DNA of 64,000 bases from Labilibacter sediminis (lineage in GTDB: Bacteria > Bacteroidota > Bacteroidia > Bacteroidales > Marinilabiliaceae), in contig NZ_VCHY01000012.1 of the NCBI RefSeq assembly GCF_005877885.1, positions 1-64,000 of the forward strand, written 5' to 3'. A program made the translations under genes and the position numbers. The notes beneath the pieces were generated by a model that saw nothing but the letters and a program-made list of their open reading frames with translations, was not told where the DNA came from and searched no databases. Position 1 is the first letter of the stretch. Each line of letters starts with the position of its first letter. Shown here in pieces: positions 47,112 to 56,763 of the stretch.

Positions 47112-48935
47112 TCAATTATTTTCTCCCGGCACGTATTTATGAATCACGCTCAATAAATCTTCATATCCAATTGGTTTGGCAATATAATCATCACAGCCTG
47201 CCAAAAGGGATTTCTCTCTTTCTTCAGACATGGCGTATGCTGTTTGCGCAATCACAGGTACCGACTTGTTTCTCTTTTTTATTTCAGCAGTAGCTGTATA
47301 ACCATCCATTTCAGGCATTTTAATATCCATTAATACCAGGTCAATATTATTGATTCTGCTAAAAATATCAACGGCCTCCACACCATTTCGGGCCCAAATT
47401 AAACTTGCATTTGAAATGGACAAAGCCACTTCAAGATACCTGAAATTATCTTCTTCATCTTCTGCTACCAAAAAGGTTTTTCCTTCCCAGTTGTATATAT
47501 TTTCTTTAGGTTTTTCAGCAGGAGCATCAACTTTATTGGTGACCTTATGAAATGGCACATTGAAATAAAATGTTGTTCCCACTTTAGGTTCTGACTCAAC
47601 CCAAATTTTACCACCCATCAACTGCACTAAATCCTTGGCTATGGACAAGCCAATACCTGTTCCTCCATATAACTTCTGACTACCATCCGTAACTTTAGAA
47701 AAACGCTTGAATACCAGAGATTCTTTACCTGCAGGTAAACCAATACCTGTATCCTTCACATAAAACTGTAATACATCTTCATGATTAAGCTCGTAACCAA
47801 ACTCTACAAAACCTCTTTCTGTAAATTTAATGGCATTCCCCACCAGATTAATTAACACCTGACGCAACCTGATTTCATCAGACAACACCATCATATTAAC
47901 ATCAGCAATACCTTCTTTGAGATACAGTTTTAAGTTCATTTGCCCTCTCCTGTTGATATCTTCCTTAAAAGAAGAATATACTTCATTTAACATGTCGTGC
48001 AAACAAAAAGGAGTATTTTTTATTTGCAAGTTACCACTGTCAATTTTTGAAATATCAATTAAATCTTCAACTAGAGTTAAAAGATTTTTCCCATTAATTT
48101 TTATAAGATTTACAAACTCCTGCTTTTCCGCTACACTTATTTCTTTATGCGAAAGCAGATTACTAAATCCCAATATGGCATTCATTGGCGTTCGAATCTC
48201 GTGTGACATATTTGATAAGAAGGCCGTTTTTAACTCTTCAGATTCTTCGGCTTTAACCTTAGCACGCATTAATTTCTCTCTTTCGCCTGTTAAAATATTT
48301 TTATACCTGCGTTCCTTTTCAAAACTAAAGTTTAGTCCGTTTATGAAAGATACCAATGGCGATACAGTTATAATATTAATCACCACAAACAAAATACTCA
48401 GGTTTAAATAAATAGAAAATTCAAGATCTAACAGAAGGGCATCTGTAACTATACTAGTATAATGCAAAGTTGTTGCAACAAGAAGCATAACAAAATTGAG
48501 CATTATAGAATAAATGCTAGCCTTATTGCCTAAAAGGATTCCGGAAAGCACAGAGTATGATAACAACATAACCAGCCCAAGAGATAACGGACCGCTTTCA
48601 ATGTATAAAAATCCACCCAACAAATAAATGGACATGAGTATCCACACCACCCTAAACTTAAAAGGAAATGTTCTTACAATAGAAATAAAAAGAGAACTAA
48701 GAAAAATAAACGTGCTAAAAAAAGCAGATATAAAGTTATGGTTTTTTAAAAATGTGATGGTGTAATACAAATACAGAAATAAACCGATGGAAATCAAGGC
48801 TATAGTGAAATAATGAAAAATTCTCTCGCGCCAATAATCTGATCCACTACCCGAAGCCAAAGCTGTAGGACCTAACCTGCGTCTGATCCAAATATCAATT
48901 TTCCTAATAGCTTTGTTTCCTTTATCTGCAGTCAT
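47112..48935 (-). CDS. Membrane hybrid histidine kinase
   Basis: 607 aa. Six or so membrane helices (about 42-197) form the N-terminal sensor. HisKA has H245 (SHEIRTPMNAILGFS). The ATPase domain shows NLVGNAIKFTERG, DTGIGL and GGTGIGLSIA. A C-terminal receiver domain (about 485-605) has phospho-acceptor D537 (LMDIKMPEMDG) and a conserved AKP. It is thus a kinase that passes phosphate to its own receiver, with no output domain. The signal is unknown. No close HK/RR partner lies beside it. Confidence 0.93.
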   Translation of the reverse strand: MTADKGNKAIRKIDIWIRRRLGPTALASGSGSDYWRERIFHYFTIALISIGLFLYLYYTITFLKNHNFISAFFSTFIFLSSLFISIVRTFPFKFRVVWILMSIYLLGGFLYIESGPLSLGLVMLLSYSVLSGILLGNKASIYSIMLNFVMLLVATTLHYTSIVTDALLLDLEFSIYLNLSILFVVINIITVSPLVSFINGLNFSFEKERRYKNILTGEREKLMRAKVKAEESEELKTAFLSNMSHEIRTPMNAILGFSNLLSHKEISVAEKQEFVNLIKINGKNLLTLVEDLIDISKIDSGNLQIKNTPFCLHDMLNEVYSSFKEDINRRGQMNLKLYLKEGIADVNMMVLSDEIRLRQVLINLVGNAIKFTERGFVEFGYELNHEDVLQFYVKDTGIGLPAGKESLVFKRFSKVTDGSQKLYGGTGIGLSIAKDLVQLMGGKIWVESEPKVGTTFYFNVPFHKVTNKVDAPAEKPKENIYNWEGKTFLVAEDEEDNFRYLEVALSISNASLIWARNGVEAVDIFSRINNIDLVLMDIKMPEMDGYTATAEIKKRNKSVPVIAQTAYAMSEEREKSLLAGCDDYIAKPIGYEDLLSVIHKYVPGENN

Positions 48936-48940
48936 ATATA

Positions 48941-48968
48941 TAAAAAATGCAGGTTCACTATCCCCTGC
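48941..48968 (-). terminator. Possible weak terminator or leader hairpin before the hybrid kinase
   Basis: On the minus strand GCAGG pairs with CCTGC, followed by ATTTTTTATA directly before the ATG at 48935. The stem is short, so it may be incidental. Confidence 0.35.
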
Positions 48969-49112
48969 TATTTCTAAACACCCCCATTAAAATCTCCATA
49001 AAGGTAGAGCTTTCAACGCAATTTAAAATTTCCATTCATCAAAGATATCCATTAATATACCTAATAATAACGAACAATCAAAAATTCATTTTTCATCCAC
49101 AAATTTATTCCT

Positions 49113-50120
49113 CTAGGCTCGACCTATCGGACAGTTTAAACAGATATTAATTTTCTCCTTGTTTTGAAGCACCTGTTTACGGAATTTATAATAATTAGAA
49201 TGCTGCCATATCTCATTAAAGGTAGTTTGAAATACATTCCCCAAAGCATGTTCACCATCCTTGTCAAAACAGCAGGGTACCACTTCCCCATCCCATGTTA
49301 TAACAGCCGAACTCCAATGTTTCCAGCATTTATTCTTTATGCTGCCCTTTAATTCCACAGTTCCATCCTTTTGTAAACTATAGCGAGAAAATTTGCTTTG
49401 CTCTGGTAAAATATGATATTTATTTTTCACATCATATACCTGAGCTGTTTTAAGTTCTAACTTATCAACTCCTAAATCAAAAGCAATATTCTTAAAGTCT
49501 TCTATTTGGTGTTCATTATGATGGAAAACCAAAAACTGAGCTACAACCACAGGTGTGCTTTGACCCAGTTCCCTTTTTGCTTTGACCAGATTTTTAACAC
49601 CTTCAAATACCTTCTGAATATCTCCTCCAACTCGATATTGCTCGTAAACCTTTTGTGTTACTCCATCAAAGGATACAATTAAGGTATCGAGGCCAGACTT
49701 AACAACCTTTAACGCTTGCTCATACGATAAGTAATGTGCATTTGTTGAAGTAGACGTTAACAGCTTACGCTGTTTTGTTTTTTGCACAAGGGTAAAAAAG
49801 TCGGGATGCATTATCGGCTCACCTTGAAAATAAAGGTTTACATGCCAAAGTGACCTGGGAAGGCTGTTTAAACATTGCTCAAAATGCTCAACTGTCAACA
49901 TCCCTTTAGGCCTTTTAAGTATCCCCATACCTGTAGGGCATTCAGGACACTTTAAATTACATACATTAATTGGTTCAATACTAAGCGACCAGGGGCTTCC
50001 CCACAACAATGGCTTCCTAAACATAATGCTTAAGAAATAGGAAATCAATAAAATAATTAGATTTCCTATACGCCTAAAGCTAACCGAAAAAACAATAGCT
50101 TTAGCATAGGTCCATAGCAC
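49113..50120 (-). CDS. Radical SAM/SPASM-domain protein
   Basis: 335 aa from a GTG at 50120, 10 bases after the OmpA-like stop codon. An ATG at 50213 is open but would overlap that gene by more than 80 bases with no homologous-looking protein. A hydrophobic segment (IGNLIILLISYFLSIMF) precedes CNLKCPECP, the CxxxCxxC radical SAM motif. LYFQGEPIMHPDF is a conserved SAM motif. The C-terminal SPASM Cys pattern is CWKHWSSAVITWDG, VVPCCFD and NICLNCPIG. SPASM enzymes modify peptides or proteins, but a precursor is not visible nearby. Confidence 0.75.
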   Translation of the reverse strand: MLWTYAKAIVFSVSFRRIGNLIILLISYFLSIMFRKPLLWGSPWSLSIEPINVCNLKCPECPTGMGILKRPKGMLTVEHFEQCLNSLPRSLWHVNLYFQGEPIMHPDFFTLVQKTKQRKLLTSTSTNAHYLSYEQALKVVKSGLDTLIVSFDGVTQKVYEQYRVGGDIQKVFEGVKNLVKAKRELGQSTPVVVAQFLVFHHNEHQIEDFKNIAFDLGVDKLELKTAQVYDVKNKYHILPEQSKFSRYSLQKDGTVELKGSIKNKCWKHWSSAVITWDGEVVPCCFDKDGEHALGNVFQTTFNEIWQHSNYYKFRKQVLQNKEKINICLNCPIGRA

Positions 50121-50130
50121 AGAAAACTGT

Positions 50131-51147
50131 TTAGCTATCTTCCAGTATGTCGAATATCTGATCAAGATTTGGTGATAAAATGATTTCCGTTCGTCTGTTT
50201 TTTCTTCGAGCATCGCTTGTTTGGGCCGGATCAAGAGGAACAAATTCACTTCGTCCGGCTGCTGTTATTCTTGATGCCTCTATTTTCGAATGGTTTAAAA
50301 GAATTCGCACTACTGAAGTTGCTCTTTTAACACTTAAATCCCAGTTATCCACCAATACAGTACTCCTGTATGGCACATCATCTGTATGACCTTCAACCAA
50401 AACATTAATATCAGATTTTTGTTCCAAAACCTGAGCAATCTTTTTTAAAGCATTCACACCTATTGCACTCACCTCATAACTACCTGATCCAAAAAGTAGT
50501 TTTTCTTCCATAGACACATAAACTTTTCCATTCTTCATGTGCACTTCCAACTCATCAGTTCCAAACTCAGTTAAAGCATTTGCCACTGTATTTTTCAATG
50601 CATTCATTAGCGAATCCTTCTCTGACAATATACGCTCTAATTCGTATAAACGTTTATTTCTCTCTTCTAATTCCAGCTCCATTTTTGCCAGATTAGCACT
50701 TGACGATTCTAATTTTTGCTTTTTAACAGCAAGTTCACGCTCAGATTTCATCAATGCATCTTCACGACTCTGTAACTGTTCGTGTAAGGACTGTAAGTGT
50801 TCTAACAACTCCTTTGACGACCCGGACGCACTGCCTGAACTCATGGATTCTAAGACATTTTTATGTTGTTTCATAAGTTCCTTATTTCTGTTTTTTAGCA
50901 CCCAATTTTGCTTGGCCAGACGTAAGGTGTCATTCTTTAAATTTTCAACCTCTTTTTTAAGATTTTCTACTTCAGACTGCAACTCCTTATTGTCCACCGC
51001 TAAGTCGTGATTTTCATTTTTCATACGCTTCAATTCAGAAACACTTGAATCCTGACGCTCTTGCAATTCCTGAAATTGCTTTAACGGAACACACGAGAAC
51101 AAAGTACAACAAACAAACATCAAAACGATTCTTGCATCTATCTTCAT
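50131..51147 (-). CDS. OmpA-family lipoprotein with long coiled coil
   Basis: 338 aa from the ATG at 51147. The signal MKIDARIVLMFVCCTLFS ends at lipobox Cys (LFSC). A coiled coil of about 170 residues follows (ELKRMKNENHDLAVDNKELQ and following). The OmpA C-like domain (about 210-330) shows NVLVEGHTDDVPYRST, NWDLSVKRATSVVRILL and ARRKNRRTEIIL, which bind peptidoglycan. It is anchored in a membrane and tethers the envelope. The gene overlaps or abuts the radical SAM gene depending on its start. Confidence 0.88.
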   Translation of the reverse strand: MKIDARIVLMFVCCTLFSCVPLKQFQELQERQDSSVSELKRMKNENHDLAVDNKELQSEVENLKKEVENLKNDTLRLAKQNWVLKNRNKELMKQHKNVLESMSSGSASGSSKELLEHLQSLHEQLQSREDALMKSERELAVKKQKLESSSANLAKMELELEERNKRLYELERILSEKDSLMNALKNTVANALTEFGTDELEVHMKNGKVYVSMEEKLLFGSGSYEVSAIGVNALKKIAQVLEQKSDINVLVEGHTDDVPYRSTVLVDNWDLSVKRATSVVRILLNHSKIEASRITAAGRSEFVPLDPAQTSDARRKNRRTEIILSPNLDQIFDILEDS

Positions 51148-51343
51148 AAGTCTTTTATATTTTTTCAAAACAAGTTCTATAAATATGCACCATATCACTA
51201 TTACAACTTTACATAAATTAAAGCTGACTGATTAATTAAAAATGCATCCAAATATGAGTATAATTTTAATAGATTAAAACATCATATTTAAATTTTATGA
51301 AGCAATGCAATCAAGCAGCATGTTTTTATTCATGCTAATGTAT

Positions 51344-51351
51344 TATATTTG
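51344..51351 (+). promoter_or_regulatory. -7 promoter box of dxs
   Basis: TATATTTG matches TAnnTTTG and lies about 30 bases before the ATG at 51382. It overlaps the longer open reading from 51349, which argues for the start at 51382. Confidence 0.6.
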
Positions 51352-51381
51352 CATCCAACATTTTTTTACCAAAAACTCAGA

Positions 51382-53286
51382 ATGAAACACAACGGGAACA
51401 GTATACTTAACAAGGTCAACAACCCTGATGATTTAAAGAAAGTTAACGAAAAAGACCTGCCTCAGGTTTGCCAGGAGTTAAGAGACTACATTATAGATGC
51501 TGTATCTTGCAATCCCGGACATTTTGGTGCCAGCCTTGGTGTTGTTGAGCTTACTGTTGCCTTGCATTATGTTTTTAATACCCCTTTTGATAAAATTATT
51601 TGGGATGTTGGTCATCAGGCTTATGGTCATAAGATATTAACCAACAGAAAAGAAAAATTTCATACCAACAGAAAATACAAAGGACTGAGCGGGTTCCCCA
51701 ACATTACTGAAAGTAAATATGACGCTTTTGGCGTAGGGCACTCATCCACTTCTATTTCTGCTGCCTTGGGAATGGCCATTGCTGCACAAAAAAACAACGA
51801 AAAAGATAAGCAGGTGGTTGCTGTTATTGGTGATGGCAGCATGACAGCAGGCCAGGCTTTTGAGGGACTTAATAATTTAAGTATCTCTAAAACCAACATG
51901 TTGATTGTGTTAAATGACAATAATATGGCCATCGATCCTAATGTTGGTGGATTAAGCGACTATTTAGTAGATATTTCTACTTCGCACACGTATAATAAAT
52001 TAAGAACTGAAATTATTAAGGGACTTGAAAAATTAAAAATTACAGGCCCAAACGCTCGTGACAAAATAGTTTCAATCAACAACAGTATAAAATCTCTGCT
52101 TACCAAACAGACTAACATTTTTGAAGGGTTAAACATTCGTTATTTCGGACCTGTTGACGGGCACGATATCAACCACCTGGTAAAGGTTTTAAATGACCTA
52201 AAAGATATTCCGGGTCCAAAAGTTTTACACTGCATAACAAAAAAAGGCAAGGGTTTTAAATTTGCTGAGGAAGACCAAACCGCCTGGCATGCTACCGGAG
52301 CTAAATTTAATAAAGAAACGGGTGAAAAAATTGCACCCAGCTCCAACACACCCAAGCCTCCAAAATATCAGGATGTATTTGGACATAGTATTGTTGAGTT
52401 AGCTGAAAAAAATGAAAAAATAGTAGGTATTACTCCCGCTATGCCTTCGGGTTGCTCCTTAAATATTATGATGGAGAAAATGCCTGACAGAGCTTTTGAT
52501 GTTGGAATTGCCGAACAACATGCAGTTACTTTTTCTGCAGGATTAGCTATCTCCGGGCTGGTACCTTTCTGCAACATTTACTCTTCTTTTATGCAACGTG
52601 CATACGATCAGGTAATTCATGATGTAGCTATCCAGAATTTAAATGTGGTATTTTGTTTAGACAGAGGCGGTCTTGTTGGTGCTGACGGAGCAACACATCA
52701 TGGTGTTTTCGATATGGCATTCTTTAGAGTTATTCCTAATTTAACCATTGCATCACCCCGTAACGAAGAAGAACTCCGTAACCTGATGTACACAGCTCAG
52801 TTGCCGGATATGGGTCCTTTTGTGATTAGGTATCCGCGTGGAATTGGGACTACAACTGAATGGAGAACCCCTTTTAAAGAGGTACAGGTTGGAAAAGGAG
52901 AAAAATTGCTTGATGGTTCAGATATAGCATTTATTACTGTTGGCCCCATTGCCAATAAAACAATGCAGGTGTGTCAGGCACTAAAAAAAGAAGGTTTTTC
53001 AGCGGCCTTATACGATTTAAGATACATTAAACCGCTGGACGAAGAATTGTTACATGAAGTATTTAAATCGCATAAAAAAGTAATTACGATTGAAGATGGA
53101 ACGATTATTGGGGGAATTGGTAGTGCTGTAATTGAGTTTATGGTTGAAAACAACTATCAGGCTTCAGTTAAAAAACTTGGTGTACCTGATCGATTTGTAG
53201 ATCACGGAACACAAACAGAATTACAGCATGAATGCGGCTTTGACAAGCAAGGAATTTACGAAGCTGCCGTAAACATGATTCAGTAA
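51382..53286 (+). CDS. dxs: 1-deoxy-D-xylulose-5-phosphate synthase
   Basis: 634 aa from the ATG at 51382. The TPP motif [16 protein letters not shown] (about 155-170) is clear, as are the family stretches [32 protein letters not shown] and [18 protein letters not shown]. The C-terminal transketolase domain is complete. DXS condenses pyruvate and glyceraldehyde 3-phosphate in the first step of the MEP pathway to isoprenoids and also feeds thiamine and pyridoxal synthesis. It precedes the TonB-dependent receptor gene by 14 bases, with probable readthrough. Confidence 0.97.
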   Translation: MKHNGNSILNKVNNPDDLKKVNEKDLPQVCQELRDYIIDAVSCNPGHFGASLGVVELTVALHYVFNTPFDKIIWDVGHQAYGHKILTNRKEKFHTNRKYKGLSGFPNITESKYDAFGVGHSSTSISAALGMAIAAQKNNEKDKQVVAVIGDGSMTAGQAFEGLNNLSISKTNMLIVLNDNNMAIDPNVGGLSDYLVDISTSHTYNKLRTEIIKGLEKLKITGPNARDKIVSINNSIKSLLTKQTNIFEGLNIRYFGPVDGHDINHLVKVLNDLKDIPGPKVLHCITKKGKGFKFAEEDQTAWHATGAKFNKETGEKIAPSSNTPKPPKYQDVFGHSIVELAEKNEKIVGITPAMPSGCSLNIMMEKMPDRAFDVGIAEQHAVTFSAGLAISGLVPFCNIYSSFMQRAYDQVIHDVAIQNLNVVFCLDRGGLVGADGATHHGVFDMAFFRVIPNLTIASPRNEEELRNLMYTAQLPDMGPFVIRYPRGIGTTTEWRTPFKEVQVGKGEKLLDGSDIAFITVGPIANKTMQVCQALKKEGFSAALYDLRYIKPLDEELLHEVFKSHKKVITIEDGTIIGGIGSAVIEFMVENNYQASVKKLGVPDRFVDHGTQTELQHECGFDKQGIYEAAVNMIQ

Positions 53287-53300
53287 TTTCAATATTAAAA

Positions 53301-55721
53301 ATGAAAGCATCGCCCCTATATCTTCTAATTATATGTACTGTTCAATTTATTTTCTTCATCTCTGTCCGGGCACAAAAAATTACTGTATACGATAAGGATA
53401 CTAAACAGCCTATTGACCATGTTATCGTTTTTAATGAATCGGAAAGTCAGTTAAGCATTTCCAATCAAAATGGAATAATTGACTTATCATTATTTAATAA
53501 GACAGAATCTTTATGGCTCAGGCACCCTGCATATGAACTGTTTTATCTTGCTCCAAATCCCCAGAATGGAAAAATAGTTTATCTCACGCCAAAGATATTT
53601 GCACTGGATGAGTTTGTGGTATCGGCAAGTCGAACAGAGGAAAACAAAAAAGATATACCTTACTTTCTGGAAACAGTAAGTCCCAAGAGTCTTCATTTTA
53701 AAAATTCAGCTACCTCAGCCGACATATTAACAAGCTCAGGATACGTTACCGTTCAAAAAAGTCAGGGAGGAGGAGGAAGTCCTATCCTAAGAGGTTTTGA
53801 AGCCAATAGAGTATTACTGGTTGTAGATGGTGTAAGAATGAACAATGGGATATACCGAAGTGGCCATTTACAAAACAGCATAACCATTGATCCGGCAATC
53901 TTGGCAAAAACTGAATTATTATTTGGCCCATCATCAGTTATTTACGGAAGTGATGCACTTGGAGGTGTGGTTAGCTATATTACACAAACACCAATATTAT
54001 CCAACTCTCAATCACCACAAGTAACTTCTGAAGCCACATTACAAGGAATGAGCGCTACAAATACATTTAAAACCAATGTAAACATCAATGCAGGTTTTAA
54101 AAAATGGGCTTCATTAACCAGCTTTAGCTATAGCAGTTATGGCGACATCAAAATGGGTAAAAACAGACCTGTATCTACCAATCCTGATGACTGGGGAAAA
54201 GTGTACCATTATAGCCAAAGAATCGATGGTAAAGATTCCATGATGATTAATCAGGATCCATATTCTCAACCCAATACAAGCTATGAACAATATGACTTTT
54301 TACAAAAAATCAGATTTGATGTAAATCCGCATCACTCCATCGTTATTAACTCCCAGTATTCTACCTCTTCAAACATCAGCAGGTTTGATCAACTAAACGA
54401 TTACACCGATGACGGAAAATTGAAATATAGCGAATACTACTATGGTCCGCAAAACAGACTTTTTTTATCGGCCAAAAGTCAGTACAAAAAAGGAACAAAA
54501 CTTTTCTCTTCGCTACAAACCACTCTGGCTTACCAAAAAATTAATGAGTCGAGATATAGCCGAAAATTTAACAAGGTAAACAAGCTGTCTCAGGAAGAAA
54601 AACTGGACATCTATAGTTTAAATATGGATTTCTTAAAATCCATATCGAACACCAATAAAATAAACTATGGTATTGAGGTTCTTTTTAACGACATGCTATC
54701 CGAAGCAGCCTACACCAACATTGAAAACAATGAAGTTTCAGATGCACCTACCAGATACCCAAACGGAGGAAGCTTTTTTCAGTCTTATGCTTTCTACATC
54801 AATTACAACAAGAAAATAAGTAAGCAATTCTCTTTAAACAGCGGCATGCGAATTGGTTACTACCAATACAACTCTACCTTTAAAAGTAATGATTTCTTTA
54901 CGCCAACTATAAAAGACCTGGTGATGAAAAACGGGGCTCCCTCAGGAAGCATAGGAATTGTATATCAACCAGATAATCAATGGAAACTAAGCTCTGTTTT
55001 TGCCACAGGATATCGCGTTCCAAATGTTGATGATTATGGCAAGATTAGAGCAAAAAATAGTGAAATTAGCATTCCTAATCCACACCTAAAACCCGAAAAT
55101 GCATACAATCTGGAATTTTCCGCCACAAAAAGTTTCCTGGAAGAAAATATCGTTATAAACCTGACTGTGTATCACACATGGCTTAACGATGCTATTGTTA
55201 GAAGCTACTTTACTTACGAGGGTAAAGATTCCATTATGTATGATGATGAAAACCACAGAATGTACACGAATATAAATGCGCAAAAAGCAATTATTAAGGG
55301 AATTTCTGCCGGTGCATACATAAAACCCAATAACAACTTGCTTTTTAACGCTACCTTTAACTATACACATGGTGAAGTTATCAGCACGGATGAACCACTG
55401 GGACACATACCTCCTATCTTTGGGAAAATTTCGGCTAACTACAGATACAATAAATTCAGAACAGAATTTTACATTAACTACCAGGGCAATAAAGATATTA
55501 AAGACATGTCTCCATATGGTGAAGACAATGAAGAAGAAGGAACACTGGAGGGATTTCCTGCCTGGTATACTTTAAACCTTGCTTCTCAATACCTGGTGTC
55601 CAATAAGATAACACTACAAGCTTCTGTTGAAAATATTACTGACAGACATTATAAAAGTTTTGCCTCTGCCATCAGCGCTCCTGGCAGAAATATAATCCTT
55701 TCCATTACAGGTAGATTTTAA
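53301..55721 (+). CDS. TonB-dependent outer-membrane receptor
   Basis: 806 aa. A signal peptide ends near residue 24 (ISVRAQ). A CarboxypepD-reg-like domain is about 25-105. The plug domain follows, with the TonB-box-like and plug motifs ILRGFEANRVLLVVDGVRMN and VIYGSDALGGVVSYI. The beta-barrel continues to the end (VENITDRHYKSFASAISAPG). The plug pattern resembles receptors for heme, hemoglobin or cobalamin-type ligands, but the substrate cannot be assigned. It is 14 bases behind dxs, an unusual but probably accidental pairing. Confidence 0.88.
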   Translation: MKASPLYLLIICTVQFIFFISVRAQKITVYDKDTKQPIDHVIVFNESESQLSISNQNGIIDLSLFNKTESLWLRHPAYELFYLAPNPQNGKIVYLTPKIFALDEFVVSASRTEENKKDIPYFLETVSPKSLHFKNSATSADILTSSGYVTVQKSQGGGGSPILRGFEANRVLLVVDGVRMNNGIYRSGHLQNSITIDPAILAKTELLFGPSSVIYGSDALGGVVSYITQTPILSNSQSPQVTSEATLQGMSATNTFKTNVNINAGFKKWASLTSFSYSSYGDIKMGKNRPVSTNPDDWGKVYHYSQRIDGKDSMMINQDPYSQPNTSYEQYDFLQKIRFDVNPHHSIVINSQYSTSSNISRFDQLNDYTDDGKLKYSEYYYGPQNRLFLSAKSQYKKGTKLFSSLQTTLAYQKINESRYSRKFNKVNKLSQEEKLDIYSLNMDFLKSISNTNKINYGIEVLFNDMLSEAAYTNIENNEVSDAPTRYPNGGSFFQSYAFYINYNKKISKQFSLNSGMRIGYYQYNSTFKSNDFFTPTIKDLVMKNGAPSGSIGIVYQPDNQWKLSSVFATGYRVPNVDDYGKIRAKNSEISIPNPHLKPENAYNLEFSATKSFLEENIVINLTVYHTWLNDAIVRSYFTYEGKDSIMYDDENHRMYTNINAQKAIIKGISAGAYIKPNNNLLFNATFNYTHGEVISTDEPLGHIPPIFGKISANYRYNKFRTEFYINYQGNKDIKDMSPYGEDNEEEGTLEGFPAWYTLNLASQYLVSNKITLQASVENITDRHYKSFASAISAPGRNIILSITGRF

Positions 55722-56043
55722 TCAGTATTTCAAGCTAAAAAGAACTATACTCTAATTGTATTCTTTATTGTTTAAATAAATACATAAAGTGTAGATAAAG
55801 GACTATACGCTTTTGTTAAAAAGTATGCCATTTGTTAACAAAGCCTTCAAATATTACATACATGTTAATAACATACTCTAATAATATTACCCACCCCTTA
55901 TTTTTTGTCACATAGACTTAAATTTTATTAAAACATCAGATTCAACCCCTTGTTTTTTCATTCAGACAAAAAATATTAAATACTTTTACAGCGTCAACAT
56001 ATAAAAACAGTTGGCAAGTATTTAATATTTAAACCAAAAAAAC
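55722..56043. other. Intergenic region upstream of the 56044 secreted protein
   Basis: This is 322 bases. A palindrome TTTGTTAACAAA is at 55831-55842, with a near-copy TTTGTTAAAAAG at 55812-55823 and TGTTAATAACA at 55863-55873. These could be operator-like sites, but they are AT-rich words that often occur by chance. No gene is seen. Confidence 0.5.
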
Positions 56044-56670
56044 ATGAAAACAAACAAATTAATTAAAAGCCTGTCATTGGGAGTAATGATGAGCTTAATT
56101 GCTGCAGTAGCTTTTGCAGGAGAAGGTGATACACCCTCTGGAAATGTTAGCATCCATCCTTATTTAGACACTGATTATTCAATTATTTCGGTTGCCAATT
56201 TAGCTGATAAAAATGCAGTCTTCAGCATTATTGATGAAAATGGAACGGTTGTGTTTAAAGAATGGGTAAACAAAGCTGGTATAGAGCAAAAAATAATTGA
56301 CTTCTCTAACATCAATGATGGAGTTTACACTGCTTCTTTAAAAGCAAAAGGCGGAAAAGAAGTTTCTAAAACATTTATTGTTGAAAATCACAGATTGGCT
56401 GGTTCAGCTAAAAAAGCTTTAACAAATGATTCGTTAAAAGCCTTTTTTCACTTAAGCGATGACATACTAACCGTTAGCCATTTACATTTTACAGATAGTA
56501 CTTTTGAAATTTCAATTGTCAACTCTTTGGGGACTGAAGTATTTGAAAGAGGTTATTCAAGTAATTCTCCATTCTCAGGAAAATTTGATGTTTCAACCCT
56601 GCCTACAGGCGACTATACAGTGTGTATTCATTCTGGAAATAATAAATACAGTTATGCTTTTGCAAAATAA
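56044..56670 (+). CDS. Small secreted protein, function unknown
   Basis: 208 aa. The signal peptide is MKTNKLIKSLSLGVMMSLIA followed by AVAFAGEG. The rest has two beta-rich modules with related endings (FSNINDGVYTASLKAKGGKE and FDVSTLPTGDYTVCIHSGNN), each resembling the T9SS sorting-domain or DUF3244 fold. It could be a tandem of such domains with no passenger. A strong terminator follows. I cannot assign a function. Confidence 0.7.
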   Translation: MKTNKLIKSLSLGVMMSLIAAVAFAGEGDTPSGNVSIHPYLDTDYSIISVANLADKNAVFSIIDENGTVVFKEWVNKAGIEQKIIDFSNINDGVYTASLKAKGGKEVSKTFIVENHRLAGSAKKALTNDSLKAFFHLSDDILTVSHLHFTDSTFEISIVNSLGTEVFERGYSSNSPFSGKFDVSTLPTGDYTVCIHSGNNKYSYAFAK

Positions 56671-56697
56671 AAGAAAACAAAAATCACAATTATTTAA

Positions 56698-56739
56698 ATG
56701 TGTATCTCAACAAAAATAAAGAGATACACATTTTTTTTG
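56698..56739 (+). terminator. Rho-independent terminator
   Basis: ATGTGTATCTC pairs perfectly with GAGATACACAT around a loop of about 12 bases and runs into eight T. It lies 28 bases after the stop codon at 56670. Confidence 0.93.
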
Positions 56740-56763
56740 CTTCAATATGCGGTAAAAACATGA

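Noticed and set aside
47917-48411. Plus-strand open frame of 164 codons opposite the hybrid kinase
   Set aside because: It is antisense to HisKA and membrane-helix coding sequence and has no independent support.
50121-50249. Longer N-terminus of the radical SAM/SPASM protein overlapping the OmpA-like gene
   Set aside because: The overlap exceeds 80 bases and covers the conserved end of the OmpA domain; a GTG just after that gene's stop is more likely.
50537-51010. Plus-strand open frame of 157 codons opposite the coiled-coil part of the OmpA-like gene
   Set aside because: It is a by-product of the low-complexity, Ser/Cys/Phe-rich complement of a coiled coil.
55812-55873. GTTAA-containing palindromes as an operator cluster
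   Set aside because: The words are short and AT-rich; no second gene carries the same arrangement in the window.
28163-56022. Shared 12-base word TTGGCAAGTATT upstream of the genes at 28347 and 56044, resembling a sigma-54 -24 element
   Set aside because: The -12 GC is missing at the right distance in both, and matches of 12 bases are expected by chance in 64 kb of AT-rich DNA.
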